The position numbers and the translations under genes were made by a program. A DNA stretch of 64,000 nt, from positions 248,001 to 312,000 of the forward strand of contig NZ_PDJE01000001.1 in NCBI RefSeq assembly GCF_002563955.1, written 5' to 3'. Positions 1 through 7,976 of this stretch are shown here, in pieces. Source of the stretch: Paramicrobacterium agarici (lineage in GTDB: Bacteria; Actinomycetota; Actinomycetes; Actinomycetales; Microbacteriaceae). The notes below the pieces were generated by a model. That model searched no databases, was not told where the DNA came from, and saw only the letters and a list, made by a program, of their open reading frames with translations. Each line of letters starts with the position of its first letter. Positions within the stretch are counted from its first letter, which is position 1.

Positions 1-116
1 AGCTTCGGCAAGCGCTCAATCAGAAACTGCCGAAGGGTCTTCCAACGGCGCTCGCGCGGCGTGCGCACCCACGCGGCATCGAGCCCGTGGCGTTGCGGAA
101 GAGGTGAGATCGGCAC
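1..116 (-). CDS. RluA-family pseudouridine synthase, N-terminal fragment
   Basis: Only the first ~38 codons lie in the window; the gene runs off the left edge. Reading from a GTG at 116, the peptide begins VPISPLPQRHGLDAAWVRTP and continues with WKTLRQFLIERLP. This resembles the N-terminus of actinobacterial RluA-type pseudouridine synthases, which isomerise uridine to pseudouridine in rRNA or tRNA. A GGGGAGGGG Shine-Dalgarno-like run lies about 12 nt upstream of the GTG. The assignment rests on resemblance of this short N-terminal stretch. The catalytic domain is outside the window, so the substrate RNA cannot be inferred. Confidence 0.55.
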   Translation of the reverse strand, partial: MPISPLPQRHGLDAAWVRTPRERRWKTLRQFLIERLPK

Positions 117-163
117 TCATCGAGGGTACCCCTCCCCATTGAAGCGCCCCGCTTGCCCCTGGA

Positions 164-169
164 TAGACT
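164..169 (+). promoter_or_regulatory. -10 box (TAGACT) placed for a leaderless start
   Basis: TAGACT ends 7 nt before the ATG at 177. Transcription would then begin at or next to the start codon. No convincing ribosome-binding site precedes the ATG. Confidence 0.5.
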
Positions 170-176
170 CCCCCTC

Positions 177-2078
177 ATGGGGAGAATCGCACGTGCGCTG
201 GTCGCAACCGGTGCGGCCGCCGCGGCAGCAGCGATGCTGACCGGGGCGGCCATGGCCGGGACCGTGCCGACGGACGAGAGACCGGGTGAGCCCACGTCGC
301 TCAACCACGCGACAGCAGCGGCGCAGCCCAACGGCACCTCGCCCGTCATGGCGCTCGGCGTCGCGCCCTCCGACGTCGACGATTTCGAGTTTCAGAGCCT
401 CGACGTCGACTACACCATCGGCCGCGACGACGACGGCCACAGCACGCTCACGGTCGTCGAAGAGTTCACGGCGGTCTTTCCCGACGCCGATCAGAACCGT
501 GGAATGCGCCGCAGCATCCCGACGACCTATAACGGTCAGCCGCTCAACCCCGAACTTGTCTCGATCACCGACGGCGCGGGCACAGAGCGCCCCGCTGAGA
601 CCGACACCGAAGACGGCACGTTTCAGATGACATCTCGTGCTGACGACTACCTGCACGGGGCACAGACCTTCGTGTTCACGTACACGCTGCAGCACGTCAC
701 GTGGTACTTCGACGAGACCGACACCGAGGAGTTCTACTGGGACGTCAACGGCGTCGACTGGAAGCAGCCCTTCGGCTCCATCGAGGCCACGCTGCACGTC
801 CCAGCATCCCTCGCGCCCGCGATGACGGCCGAGCAGTCCTGCTACCGGGGAGCGCAGGGCAGCGCCGACACCTGCTCGATTCTGGCGACTCCGGATGCTG
901 ATGGCGGCGCGACCGTGACGGCGCACGCCCGCGACATTTCCCCGTACGAGACGACCTCCATCGCTGTCGGATTCGAGCCCGGCACTTTCGTTCCGTACGA
1001 CACGTCGTTCTTCGCCCGCGCGTGGGGATGGTTGCAGCTCGTCGTGACGCTCGCCGCCGTCGCCCTGCTGATCCCGGCCATCCACACGCGAGTCACGAAG
1101 CTCCGCGATGCGCCCGGACGCCCCAGGGTGATCGCCGAATACGAGCCGCCGCACGACATCGACGCACTGCAGGCCGCCGTCTTTCTCGGCAAGCAGGCGA
1201 AGGCGATCCCGGCCGAGGTTCTCGAGCAGGCCGTCTCCGGCAGCATCCGCATTATCGAGGGTCGCAGAAAGTTCTTCGGCGGCGCGCGGCTGCAGGCCCA
1301 GCTCGTCGACACGTCGAAGGCAGACGGTGATGGGCGCATGCTTCTATACGGTCTCTTCGGCCCCGCACCGGCAGCCGGTGCCGTCTTCGAGTTCGGCCGC
1401 CAAGACAAACGGCTGTCGAAGACGGCGCAGAACATCATCACGTGGGCGAAGACGCAGCTTAAGTCACGCGAGTACCGCCGAACGGTGTCATCGACGGCCG
1501 TCAAAGCTCCCGCAATTCTCGGCTTTCTCGCCGCGGGCGCGTCTGTCGCACTGGGCGTCATCTCTCTCAACCTGCAGGTCGAGCCGCTGCTGCCCGTTCT
1601 GCTCATGATCGGCGCCGTCGTCGCGTGGGTCGCATGCATCATGCTCGTCGCGCACCGACCGCTGACGCCCAGGGGAGCCGAGCTTCGCGACCACCTCGCA
1701 GGTCTCAAGGAGTTCATCGAGTGGGCAGAGGCCGACAGAATCAGGATGCTGCAATCGCCGACCGGCGCGGAACGCAGGACCATCGATGCGAGCGACCCGC
1801 GCCAAGTGCTGCACCTCTATGAGAAGCTCCTGCCGTTTGCAGTGATCTTCGGGCAAGAGAAGCAATGGGCCGACCAGCTCGTCGTGCTCTACCAGTACAC
1901 CGGTGCCGCCGCGCCGACGTGGTACTACGGTGCGGCCGGTTTCAACGCGTCGGCGTTCTCTAGCGGCATATCGACGTTGTCGACAACTGCTGTCAGCGCC
2001 TCGTCGAGTACCGGTGGCTCGAGCGGCGGAGGTTCGGCCGGCGGCGGAGGCGGAGGTGGCGGAGGCGGAGGCGTCTGA
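177..2078 (+). CDS. DUF2207 domain-containing membrane protein
   Basis: A 633-residue protein matching the DUF2207 family in layout; its biochemical function is unknown. It starts with an Ala-rich signal peptide or membrane anchor (MGRIARALVATG...AAMAG). A long extracellular domain of about 250 residues follows. There is one membrane helix near residues 285-305, a cytoplasmic stretch, and a helical pair near 440-490. The C-terminus is a low-complexity Ser/Gly tail ending in a long glycine run, typical of this family. I chose the ATG at 177 because it opens directly onto the signal peptide and sits 7 nt after TAGACT. A TTG at 153 is possible but would prepend residues unlike a signal sequence. 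The gene is monocistronic. Confidence 0.8.
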   Translation: MGRIARALVATGAAAAAAAMLTGAAMAGTVPTDERPGEPTSLNHATAAAQPNGTSPVMALGVAPSDVDDFEFQSLDVDYTIGRDDDGHSTLTVVEEFTAVFPDADQNRGMRRSIPTTYNGQPLNPELVSITDGAGTERPAETDTEDGTFQMTSRADDYLHGAQTFVFTYTLQHVTWYFDETDTEEFYWDVNGVDWKQPFGSIEATLHVPASLAPAMTAEQSCYRGAQGSADTCSILATPDADGGATVTAHARDISPYETTSIAVGFEPGTFVPYDTSFFARAWGWLQLVVTLAAVALLIPAIHTRVTKLRDAPGRPRVIAEYEPPHDIDALQAAVFLGKQAKAIPAEVLEQAVSGSIRIIEGRRKFFGGARLQAQLVDTSKADGDGRMLLYGLFGPAPAAGAVFEFGRQDKRLSKTAQNIITWAKTQLKSREYRRTVSSTAVKAPAILGFLAAGASVALGVISLNLQVEPLLPVLLMIGAVVAWVACIMLVAHRPLTPRGAELRDHLAGLKEFIEWAEADRIRMLQSPTGAERRTIDASDPRQVLHLYEKLLPFAVIFGQEKQWADQLVVLYQYTGAAAPTWYYGAAGFNASAFSSGISTLSTTAVSASSSTGGSSGGGSAGGGGGGGGGGGV

Positions 2079-2109
2079 CGCTTTTCCCCCCGGCGCGCCG
2101 ATGGTATCG

Positions 2110-2124
2110 TGTGGTCTGACCACA
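2110..2124. promoter_or_regulatory. LldR/FadR-type operator, perfect 15-bp palindrome
   Basis: TGTGGTCTGACCACA has 7-bp arms around a central T. Its core TGGTCTGACCA fits TNGTNNNACNA, the motif known for FadR-subfamily GntR proteins including LldR of Corynebacterium. It lies 20 nt before the GTG of the GntR gene. A possible -10 box, TATCGT (2105-2110), abuts it, so binding should block transcription of the regulator and the downstream dehydrogenase. Confidence 0.8.
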
Positions 2125-2143
2125 TCGATTGACCGGAGGCGGC

Positions 2144-2857
2144 GTGACTGACGAGAAGCGTGCATGGGAGACCGTGCTCTCGCGCGTGGAGTCCGATCTG
2201 CTCGACGGCACGCTCGTTCCCGGCGACCGCCTGCCCGGGGAACGCGCACTCGCCGCCGAACTCGGCGTCGGCCGATCGAGCGTTCGCGAAGCACTTCGCG
2301 TGCTCGAAGTGCTCGGCCTCATCCGCACGGCGACGGGTTCCGGGCCGGGTGCGGGTGCGATCATCGTCGCGACTCCGCGCGGCGGCATGTCGGCGCTTCT
2401 GCGGCTTCAGGTCGCTGCGAAGGGCTTCGCCATGCACGACATCGTCGCGACGCGCCTCGTCCTCGAAGCGTCGGTCGCTGAGGACCTCGCCCGACAGCAT
2501 CCGGATCTCACCGACGCCGAGGCAATGCTCACCGCCATGAACGGTGACGATCTGACTCCCGCCGAGTTTCTCGCACTCGACGCGCAGTTCCACTTGTCGC
2601 TCGCCGAGGCGACGGGCAACGCCGTGATCGCGGCGACCATGGCCGGATTGCGCGGCGCGATCGAGTCGTACGTGCAGGCCGGGAGCGCGAGCATTCCCGA
2701 CTGGCTCGCGACCGCTGCACGGCTGCGTGCAGAACACGCGCGCATCGTCACCGCGATACGAGCGGGAGACGCGGATGCTGCCCGCGCGCACGTGCGCGAC
2801 CACATCACGGGCTACTACGCCCAGATCAACAACGGAAAGGATGCGCAGAATGGTTAA
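2144..2857 (+). CDS. lldR: FadR-family GntR regulator, probable lactate-responsive repressor LldR
   Basis: A 237-residue GntR protein. It has an N-terminal winged helix ([20 protein letters not shown], then [16 protein letters not shown]) and an all-helical FCD effector domain ([19 protein letters not shown]; the terminal HVRDHI carries metal-ligand-type histidines). I chose the GTG at 2144 because GGAGG lies 6 nt upstream. The operator at 2110-2124 indicates autoregulation. Its stop overlaps the start of the alpha-hydroxy-acid dehydrogenase by 8 nt, so the two are translationally coupled. By analogy with Corynebacterium LldR it should release DNA when L-lactate is present; that is inferred from the partner gene and the operator. 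Confidence 0.8.
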   Translation: MTDEKRAWETVLSRVESDLLDGTLVPGDRLPGERALAAELGVGRSSVREALRVLEVLGLIRTATGSGPGAGAIIVATPRGGMSALLRLQVAAKGFAMHDIVATRLVLEASVAEDLARQHPDLTDAEAMLTAMNGDDLTPAEFLALDAQFHLSLAEATGNAVIAATMAGLRGAIESYVQAGSASIPDWLATAARLRAEHARIVTAIRAGDADAARAHVRDHITGYYAQINNGKDAQNG

Positions 2858-4115
2858 GCGCCAGCTCCCGAACCCGGCAGAGATCTTTGAGCTCATGAAG
2901 TTCAAGACACCGGAGCTCAACCTCAAGAAGCGCCGGCTCGATGCCGCTCTGACGATCGGAGACCTGCGCGAGATCGCCAAGCGCCGCACGCCGGCCGCGG
3001 CCTTCGACTACACCGACGGCGCCGCCGAGGCCGAGCTGTCGATCGCCAGGGCGCGTCAGGCATTCAAAGACATCGAGTTTCACCCCGACGTTCTGCACCC
3101 CGCGACGAGCGTCGACACCTCGACGACCATACTCGGCGGCCCGAGTGCGCTGCCGTTCGGCATCGCCCCGACAGGGTTCACGCGACTCATGCAGACCGAG
3201 GGCGAAGAGGCCGGCGCGGGAGCCGCGGGCGAGGCAGGCATTCCGTTCACGCTTTCGACGCTCGGCACGATGTCGATCGAAGACGTCAAGGCGGTCAATC
3301 CGCACGGCCGCAACTGGTTTCAGCTGTACGTCATGCGCGACCGCGACGTCTCCTATGAGCTGACGCGCCGGGCGGCAGCATCCGGATTCGACACCCTCTT
3401 CTTCACGGTCGACACGCCTGTTGCCGGCGCACGCCTGCGCGACACCCGCAACGGATTCTCGATTCCGCCGCAGCTCACGCTCAAGACGATTCTCGACGCC
3501 ATTCCGCGGCCGTGGTGGTGGTTCGACTTTCTCACGACGCCCAAGCTCGAGTTCGCCTCGCTGTCGTCGACCGGCGGAACGGTCGGCGAACTGCTTGACG
3601 CGGCGATGGACCCGACCATCAGCTACGAGGACCTCGATGTGATTCGCGACATGTGGCCGGGCAAGATCGTGGTGAAGGGCGTTCAGACCGTCGCGGATGC
3701 TGCGAAGCTCGTCGATCTCGGTGTCGACGGCATCGTGCTCTCGAACCACGGCGGGCGCCAGCTCGACCGAGCGCCGATTCCGTTCCACCTGCTGCCGCAC
3801 GTGCGTCGCGAGCTGGGCAGAGATGCGACGATCATCACGGACACCGGAATCATGAATGGAGCCGACATCGTCGCGTCTGTCGCCCTCGGCGCGGACTTCA
3901 CGCTCATCGGGCGCGCCTACCTCTACGGGCTCATGGCCGGCGGGCGTGAGGGGGTCGACCGCACCATCTCGATTCTGCGCACGGAACTGACGCGCACCAT
4001 GAAGCTTCTCGGGGTCTCGTCGCTCGCCGAGCTCGAGCCCAGGCACGTCACGCAGCTCGCGCGTCTCACACCCGTTGCACAGGAGGCCGACGAGGTCGCT
4101 GCGGGCTTCGCCTGA
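2850..4115 (+). CDS. lldD: FMN-dependent alpha-hydroxy acid dehydrogenase, probable L-lactate dehydrogenase (quinone)
   Basis: A 421-residue member of the FMN-dependent alpha-hydroxy acid oxidase/dehydrogenase family, a TIM barrel that oxidises L-lactate to pyruvate. The hallmark SNHGGRQLD with the catalytic His and flavin-binding Arg lies near residue 300, and the phosphate-binding [19 protein letters not shown] follows. The N-terminus [13 protein letters not shown] and the block [16 protein letters not shown] are also typical. The ATG at 2850 overlaps the end of lldR and has AAAGG about 9 nt upstream. With lldR it forms a two-gene lactate-utilisation unit, likely passing electrons to menaquinone. 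A lactate monooxygenase or another 2-hydroxyacid substrate cannot be excluded from sequence alone. Confidence 0.8.
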   Translation: MVKRQLPNPAEIFELMKFKTPELNLKKRRLDAALTIGDLREIAKRRTPAAAFDYTDGAAEAELSIARARQAFKDIEFHPDVLHPATSVDTSTTILGGPSALPFGIAPTGFTRLMQTEGEEAGAGAAGEAGIPFTLSTLGTMSIEDVKAVNPHGRNWFQLYVMRDRDVSYELTRRAAASGFDTLFFTVDTPVAGARLRDTRNGFSIPPQLTLKTILDAIPRPWWWFDFLTTPKLEFASLSSTGGTVGELLDAAMDPTISYEDLDVIRDMWPGKIVVKGVQTVADAAKLVDLGVDGIVLSNHGGRQLDRAPIPFHLLPHVRRELGRDATIITDTGIMNGADIVASVALGADFTLIGRAYLYGLMAGGREGVDRTISILRTELTRTMKLLGVSSLAELEPRHVTQLARLTPVAQEADEVAAGFA

Positions 4116-4198
4116 TCCACAGTGCGCGTCGAACACGGCGAGGGTGATCGATGCACAGCTTTTATACGAGGCACTGCCCTGCGCAGCATCCGCCCCTG

Positions 4199-4204
4199 TA
4201 GTGT
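4199..4204 (+). promoter_or_regulatory. -10 box (TAGTGT) placed for a leaderless start
   Basis: TAGTGT ends exactly 6 nt before the ATG at 4211, with no Shine-Dalgarno sequence between them. Confidence 0.5.
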
Positions 4205-4210
4205 CGCACC

Positions 4211-4744
4211 ATGATCACTTTGCGACCGTGGAAGCTCTCTGACGCGGCCGCGCTGCTCGAGTGCATCGCGACGTCGCCCGACCTCGTGCGTCAGGTGGGC
4301 ACCGCCGATGTCTCCACGGTTGAATCGTGCCGCGCGTTCATTCGCGACGCGCTGCCTGCCGAGGCATCGACGGTCAACGTCGCGGCGTGCATCGACGACG
4401 TGCCGGTGGGCAATGTCGGAATCAGCAACATCGAGTACCGTCACAGCACGGGGTGGACCTACTATTGGCTCGCCGTTCGGGCGCGCGGGCAAGGCATCGC
4501 GACGCGCGCCCTCGCCACGATCGCGCAGTGGGCGTTCACCGAGCAGAGCATTCACCGGCTTGAACTCGGGCACCGCGTCGACAACCCTGCCTCGTGCCAC
4601 GTTGCGACGCGAGCGGGCTTTGCACCCGAGGGCATTCAGCGGGAGAAGCTCCGCTACGGAACCGAGCGGTATGACGTCGAGACGCATGCGCGCTTGGCAA
4701 CGGATGCTGTTCCCGCAATCGAACCGCTGCCGCTCGACCTCTGA
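4211..4744 (+). CDS. GNAT-family N-acetyltransferase (RimJ/RimL-like)
   Basis: A 177-residue GNAT protein of the RimJ/RimL group, whose members acetylate N-terminal or side-chain amines using acetyl-CoA. It opens with ITLRPWKLSDAAALLECIA, as RimL proteins do. The acetyl-CoA pyrophosphate-binding loop appears as VRARGQGIATRALATIAQWA, and HRLELGHRVDNPASCHVATRAGF is the family's C-terminal signature. It is a single gene preceded by a leaderless-type -10 box. The acceptor cannot be inferred: it may be a ribosomal protein, an antibiotic or a small molecule. Confidence 0.8.
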   Translation: MITLRPWKLSDAAALLECIATSPDLVRQVGTADVSTVESCRAFIRDALPAEASTVNVAACIDDVPVGNVGISNIEYRHSTGWTYYWLAVRARGQGIATRALATIAQWAFTEQSIHRLELGHRVDNPASCHVATRAGFAPEGIQREKLRYGTERYDVETHARLATDAVPAIEPLPLDL

Positions 4745-4762
4745 GCGCGCTCGTCGCGTTCA

Positions 4763-4839
4763 CATAGTCGGAACGGCGGTGACGCTTACGGCGTGTCGCC
4801 CGCTCGGCAACGGAGTGTCGCCCGGCATTTCCGACTATG
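4763..4839. repeat. 77-nt element bounded by an 11-bp perfect inverted repeat
   Basis: CATAGTCGGAA (4763-4773) and TTCCGACTATG (4829-4839) are perfect inverted copies. They enclose 55 nt that also hold two direct copies of GTGTCGCCCG (4793-4802 and 4815-4824). The element lies between the convergent GNAT and MarR genes. It may act as a bidirectional terminator, but neither strand has a T-tract, so a small mobile or binding element is also possible. Confidence 0.5.
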
Positions 4840-4871
4840 GGCGCATGAGGCCTCACTTCAGTGACTCGCGG

Positions 4872-5366
4872 TCACTCGCTCTCGTGGGCGGAGAGCAGTC
4901 GACTCAGCAGGCTGGCGAGCTCCGCCCGCTGCTCAGCGTTGAGGCTCTGCAGCATCCGCTCTTCATTGGCGACATGATCGAGCAGCGCTGATTGCACGAC
5001 GTCTCGCCCCTCGGCGGTGAGCTCCACGCGCACCGAACGGCGGTTGGCCGGGTCCACCTCCCGGGTGACGTAGCCTTTCGCGACAAGCCGGTCGAGACGA
5101 TTCGTGATTGCGCCTGACGTGACCATCGTCTGCGCCGTGAGTTGTCCTGCGGTCAGGCCTTCTCTGCGGGGATCAGCACGCACAAGCGTCGCGAGAATGT
5201 CGAACTCGCCGCGCAGCAGATTGTGCCGGTCGAAGACCTCGCGCATCTGCGCGTCGTGTGCGCGCTCGAGTCGTGAGATGCGGCCGATGATTCCCATCGC
5301 GCTCACGTCGAGTTCGGGTTCTGTGGCGTTCCACTGGGCGATGATCCTGTCGACGCTGTCCGCCAT
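4872..5366 (-). CDS. MarR-family transcriptional regulator
   Basis: A 164-residue winged-helix MarR protein. Recognition region: LTAGQLTAQTMVTSGAITNR; wing: VAKGYVTREVDPANRRSVRV. The long N-terminal and C-terminal helices that form the dimer flank these. AAAGG lies about 6 nt before the ATG. It diverges from an EamA-type exporter, and the 88-bp gap between them contains two related repeats. This suggests it represses both itself and the exporter until a ligand binds. The ligand is unknown. Confidence 0.85.
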   Translation of the reverse strand: MADSVDRIIAQWNATEPELDVSAMGIIGRISRLERAHDAQMREVFDRHNLLRGEFDILATLVRADPRREGLTAGQLTAQTMVTSGAITNRLDRLVAKGYVTREVDPANRRSVRVELTAEGRDVVQSALLDHVANEERMLQSLNAEQRAELASLLSRLLSAHESE

Positions 5367-5375
5367 GTTCGACCT

Positions 5376-5387
5376 TTCAACGCTGAA
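5376..5387. promoter_or_regulatory. Candidate MarR operator, copy 1
   Basis: TTCAACGCTGAA is an imperfect palindrome just upstream of the marR start. It shares the pattern TTCAACGYTRA with a second copy 60 bp away at 5436-5446. Confidence 0.45.
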
Positions 5388-5391
5388 CTAT

Positions 5392-5420
5392 TTGACGTCG
5401 AGTTTACATCGCGATATTGT
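5392..5420 (+). promoter_or_regulatory. Sigma-A promoter of the EamA/SDR operon
   Basis: TTGACG (5392-5397) and TATTGT (5415-5420) are separated by exactly 17 bp. This is the best -35/-10 pair in the window. Predicted transcription start is about 5427. Confidence 0.65.
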
Positions 5421-5435
5421 CTGAGCATTCAAGTG

Positions 5436-5446
5436 TTCAACGTTAA
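5436..5446. promoter_or_regulatory. Candidate MarR operator, copy 2
   Basis: TTCAACGTTAA lies just downstream of the predicted exporter transcription start. Bound repressor here would act as a roadblock. Confidence 0.4.
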
Positions 5447-5454
5447 GAGAAACG

Positions 5455-6399
5455 ATGAAACTGACAACGACCGCCCTCACGGCACTCGCACCCGCCGTCT
5501 GGGGAACGACATACATCGTGACGACTGAGCTGCTCCCCGCCGATCATCCGCTGTTCGCATCGCTCGTGCGGGCACTGCCCGCAGACCTCCTCGCCATTGC
5601 AATTGCACGGCGCCTCCCCCGCGGATCGTGGTGGCTGAAATCGGCGATCCTCGGCATCCTGAACATCGGCGCCTTCTTTCCGCTTCTGTTTCTTGCCGCG
5701 TACCGCCTCCCCGGCGGTGTCGCGGCCACCCTCGGCGCATTCCAGCCACTCATCGTCGCGCTGCTCGTCGTGCCCATCCTCAGAGAACGCCTCTCGACGT
5801 GGCGCATGCTGTGGGGGCTGGTGGGCGTCGTCGGTGTCGCCCTCGTCGTGCTTCGCTCGTCGGCGTCGCTCGATGTCGTCGGAATCGTCGCCGGACTCCT
5901 GGGCCCCGTCTCCATGGGACTCGGCGTGGTGCTCACCAAGAAGTGGGGCCGCCCAGAAGGCGTCTCCGGCGTCGCCCTCGCGGGGTGGCAACTGACCGCG
6001 GGCGGGCTCGTTCTTCTTCCGATTGCGCTCACTGTCGAGGGCGTGCCCGCAGTGATCGACGCGGATGCCGCGCTCGGCTACGCCTGGCTCGGCATCGTCG
6101 GTGGCCTCCTCGCGTACACCCTCTGGTTCAGCGGCATCCGCTCACTACCCGTCACGGCTGTCGCCGTGTTGGCACTGCTCTCTCCGCTTGTCGCTGCATT
6201 GCTCGGAGCCCTCGTGCTTGGTGAGACATTCACACTCGCGCAGCTGGCGGGCTTCGCCCTCGCGCTTGCCGCGATCGTCGCCTCGCAGCTCACTCCGCCG
6301 AAACGACGCCGCGCACATCCACATACCGACCGCAGACTCACCTACCAGCCAAGCACCTCGACAACGTCGCTCGCTGCCACCGAAAGGACGCCCCAATGA
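5455..6399 (+). CDS. EamA-family (DMT) exporter
   Basis: A 314-residue inner-membrane protein of the drug/metabolite transporter superfamily with about ten hydrophobic helices arranged as two EamA repeats. The first repeat starts ALAPAVWGTTYIVTTELLPA. The second contains LGYAWLGIVGGLLAYTLWFS and ends near ALLGALVLGETFTLAQLAG, the usual closing motif. Members export metabolites or drugs by proton antiport. The last codons overlap the next ORF by 4 nt (ATGA), so the two are co-translated. It diverges from the MarR gene, so it is probably induced by the exported compound or a relative of it. Confidence 0.85.
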   Translation: MKLTTTALTALAPAVWGTTYIVTTELLPADHPLFASLVRALPADLLAIAIARRLPRGSWWLKSAILGILNIGAFFPLLFLAAYRLPGGVAATLGAFQPLIVALLVVPILRERLSTWRMLWGLVGVVGVALVVLRSSASLDVVGIVAGLLGPVSMGLGVVLTKKWGRPEGVSGVALAGWQLTAGGLVLLPIALTVEGVPAVIDADAALGYAWLGIVGGLLAYTLWFSGIRSLPVTAVAVLALLSPLVAALLGALVLGETFTLAQLAGFALALAAIVASQLTPPKRRRAHPHTDRRLTYQPSTSTTSLAATERTPQ

Positions 6400-7025
6400 G
6401 AATCGCCGTGATCGGAGCAACCGGAATGATCGGCGCACGCATCGCAGCAGAGGCAGCACAGCGCGGTCACGCCGTTACCGCCGTGTCACGATCTAAGCGA
6501 GCGGATGCTGCCAGCAACATGTCGCCGATCGCGGCCGACGCCACGGATGCCGCCGCCATGCGCGCTCTCGCTCACGGCAATGACGCGCTCGTGCTTGCCA
6601 CGCGCCCCGCTCCCGGAGCAGAGCACCTGGTGCGCGACCCGGCGCGCATCGTGCTCGCCGCGGCTCAGGATGCGCGGCGTCGCGTCTGCGTGATCGGCGG
6701 CTCCGCGCCCCTGAAGACCCCGGATGGCACCGGCCTCGTCATCGATGACGCTCGCTTCGTTCCTTCCGAGTGGCAGACGTTCGCCCGCGCCAGCGTCGAG
6801 CAGCACGACGAATGCACGCGCTCCCGCGCCGACTGGGTATACGTGAGCCCTCCCGCGGTCATCGAACCGGGGCGGCGCACCGGCTCCTACGTTCTCGGCA
6901 CCGACACGCTGCTCGTCGACGACGCCGGCGTCTCATGGATCAGCGCTGAGGACTTCGCCGTCATGGTCGTCGACCAGCTCGAGGCGCCACCCTCCAGCAT
7001 CAGCCACCTCACAGCACGCGCGTGA
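6396..7025 (+). CDS. NAD(P)-binding atypical SDR-family protein (YwnB-like)
   Basis: A 209-residue Rossmann-fold protein of the NAD(P)H-binding atypical SDR group. It starts MRIAVIGATGMIGARIA, where GATGMIG is the dinucleotide-binding turn. Later motifs are the VSPPAVIEPG strand and the ISAEDFAVMVVDQLE terminus, seen in YwnB/YhfK-type proteins. The classical Tyr-Lys catalytic pair is not evident. It is translationally coupled to the EamA exporter and therefore probably under MarR control. A quinone- or flavin-reductase-like protective role is possible but is a guess. Confidence 0.75.
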   Translation: MRIAVIGATGMIGARIAAEAAQRGHAVTAVSRSKRADAASNMSPIAADATDAAAMRALAHGNDALVLATRPAPGAEHLVRDPARIVLAAAQDARRRVCVIGGSAPLKTPDGTGLVIDDARFVPSEWQTFARASVEQHDECTRSRADWVYVSPPAVIEPGRRTGSYVLGTDTLLVDDAGVSWISAEDFAVMVVDQLEAPPSSISHLTARA

Positions 7026-7041
7026 GCGATGTCCGAGCCGG

Positions 7042-7776
7042 TCATTGACGCGTGGCACGGAATCGCTGCGGCAGCGCGGCGATGCCCCACAGCGTTACGC
7101 GCCACATCGCTTCGAACACGATTCCGCCGCTCATCTTCGACCGGCCCTTCGTGCGTTCGACGAACGTGATCGGCACTTCGACGATTCGCAGGCCCGCACG
7201 GTGCGCATGCCACAGCATGTCCACTTGAAATCCGTAGCCCTGACTGTGCACGTCGCCGCGGCTGATTCGGCGCAGCGCGTCGCTCGAGAACACGCGGTAG
7301 CCGCCCGTCACATCGCGGTACGGCATGCCGAGCACCCATCGCGCATACGCGCTGCCGCCCCGTGACAGCATCCGCCTCTGCCACGGCCAGTTCTCGATAC
7401 CTCCGCCGGTGACCCAGCGGGAGCCGAGCACCAGATCCGCCCCAGCATCCGCGGCCGCGAGCAAGTCCGCAAGCTGCTCGGGCACGTGCGATCCGTCGGC
7501 ATCCATCTCGACAAGCCGCGCAAACCCGCGCTCGAGCCCCCACGCGAACGCGTGTGAGTACGCGGCGCCCAGCCCCTGCTTTCCCGGGCGGTGCAGAACC
7601 GAGATGCGAGAATCGGATGCTGCCAGCTCATCGGCGAGCGCGCCGGTGCCGTCTGGCGAGGCATCGTCGACTACGAGCACGTGAGCGTCGGGGACGGCCG
7701 CCCTCACACGCGAGACGACGTCGGCGATGTTCGCCCGCTCGTTGTAAGTCGGGATGACGACGAGCACGTCCGTCAC
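7042..7776 (-). CDS. Polyprenol monophosphomannose synthase-like glycosyltransferase (GT2)
   Basis: A 244-residue GT-A enzyme closely resembling polyprenol-phosphate mannose synthases (Ppm/Dpm1), which transfer mannose from GDP-mannose to polyprenol phosphate at the cytoplasmic membrane. Motifs in order: VVIPTYNERANI, VVDDASPDGT, the catalytic EMDADGSHVPEQL (Asp-x-Asp), DLVLGSRWVTGGG and YRDVTGGYRVF; FVERTKGRSKMS is the diagnostic C-terminal motif. I chose the GTG at 7776 because GGAGG lies about 6 nt upstream; a start at 7809 would add an unconserved tail. Unlike mycobacterial Ppm1, there is no fused acyltransferase domain. Confidence 0.85.
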   Translation of the reverse strand: MTDVLVVIPTYNERANIADVVSRVRAAVPDAHVLVVDDASPDGTGALADELAASDSRISVLHRPGKQGLGAAYSHAFAWGLERGFARLVEMDADGSHVPEQLADLLAAADAGADLVLGSRWVTGGGIENWPWQRRMLSRGGSAYARWVLGMPYRDVTGGYRVFSSDALRRISRGDVHSQGYGFQVDMLWHAHRAGLRIVEVPITFVERTKGRSKMSGGIVFEAMWRVTLWGIAALPQRFRATRQ

Positions 7777-7896
7777 GGCATCCTCCCGGTCTCTTGCGCA
7801 GCGCGGCAATCCAGCCTACCCGGATGCTGTTGAGTCACTGCTCTGCCCGCGCATCCCTCACGCTCCGAGTCCAACGCGACCCGCGCTGCGCCGTCG

Positions 7897-7958
7897 AGCG
7901 CCAAGAATTGGGCGGCGGCGACTCAAGTATGTGTCGCCCTCGAGCAGTTTTTGGCGCT
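7897..7958. terminator. Nested stem-loop after the dimethylargininase gene
   Basis: AGCGCCAA (7897-7904) pairs with TTGGCGCT (7951-7958). An inner stem, GGCGAC (7917-7922) with GTCGCC (7933-7938), lies inside it. It sits about 20 nt downstream of the dimethylargininase stop on the minus strand. There is no T-tract, so it could be a terminator or processing structure. Confidence 0.35.
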
Positions 7959-7976
7959 GGAGGCCTCAGCTGACCG

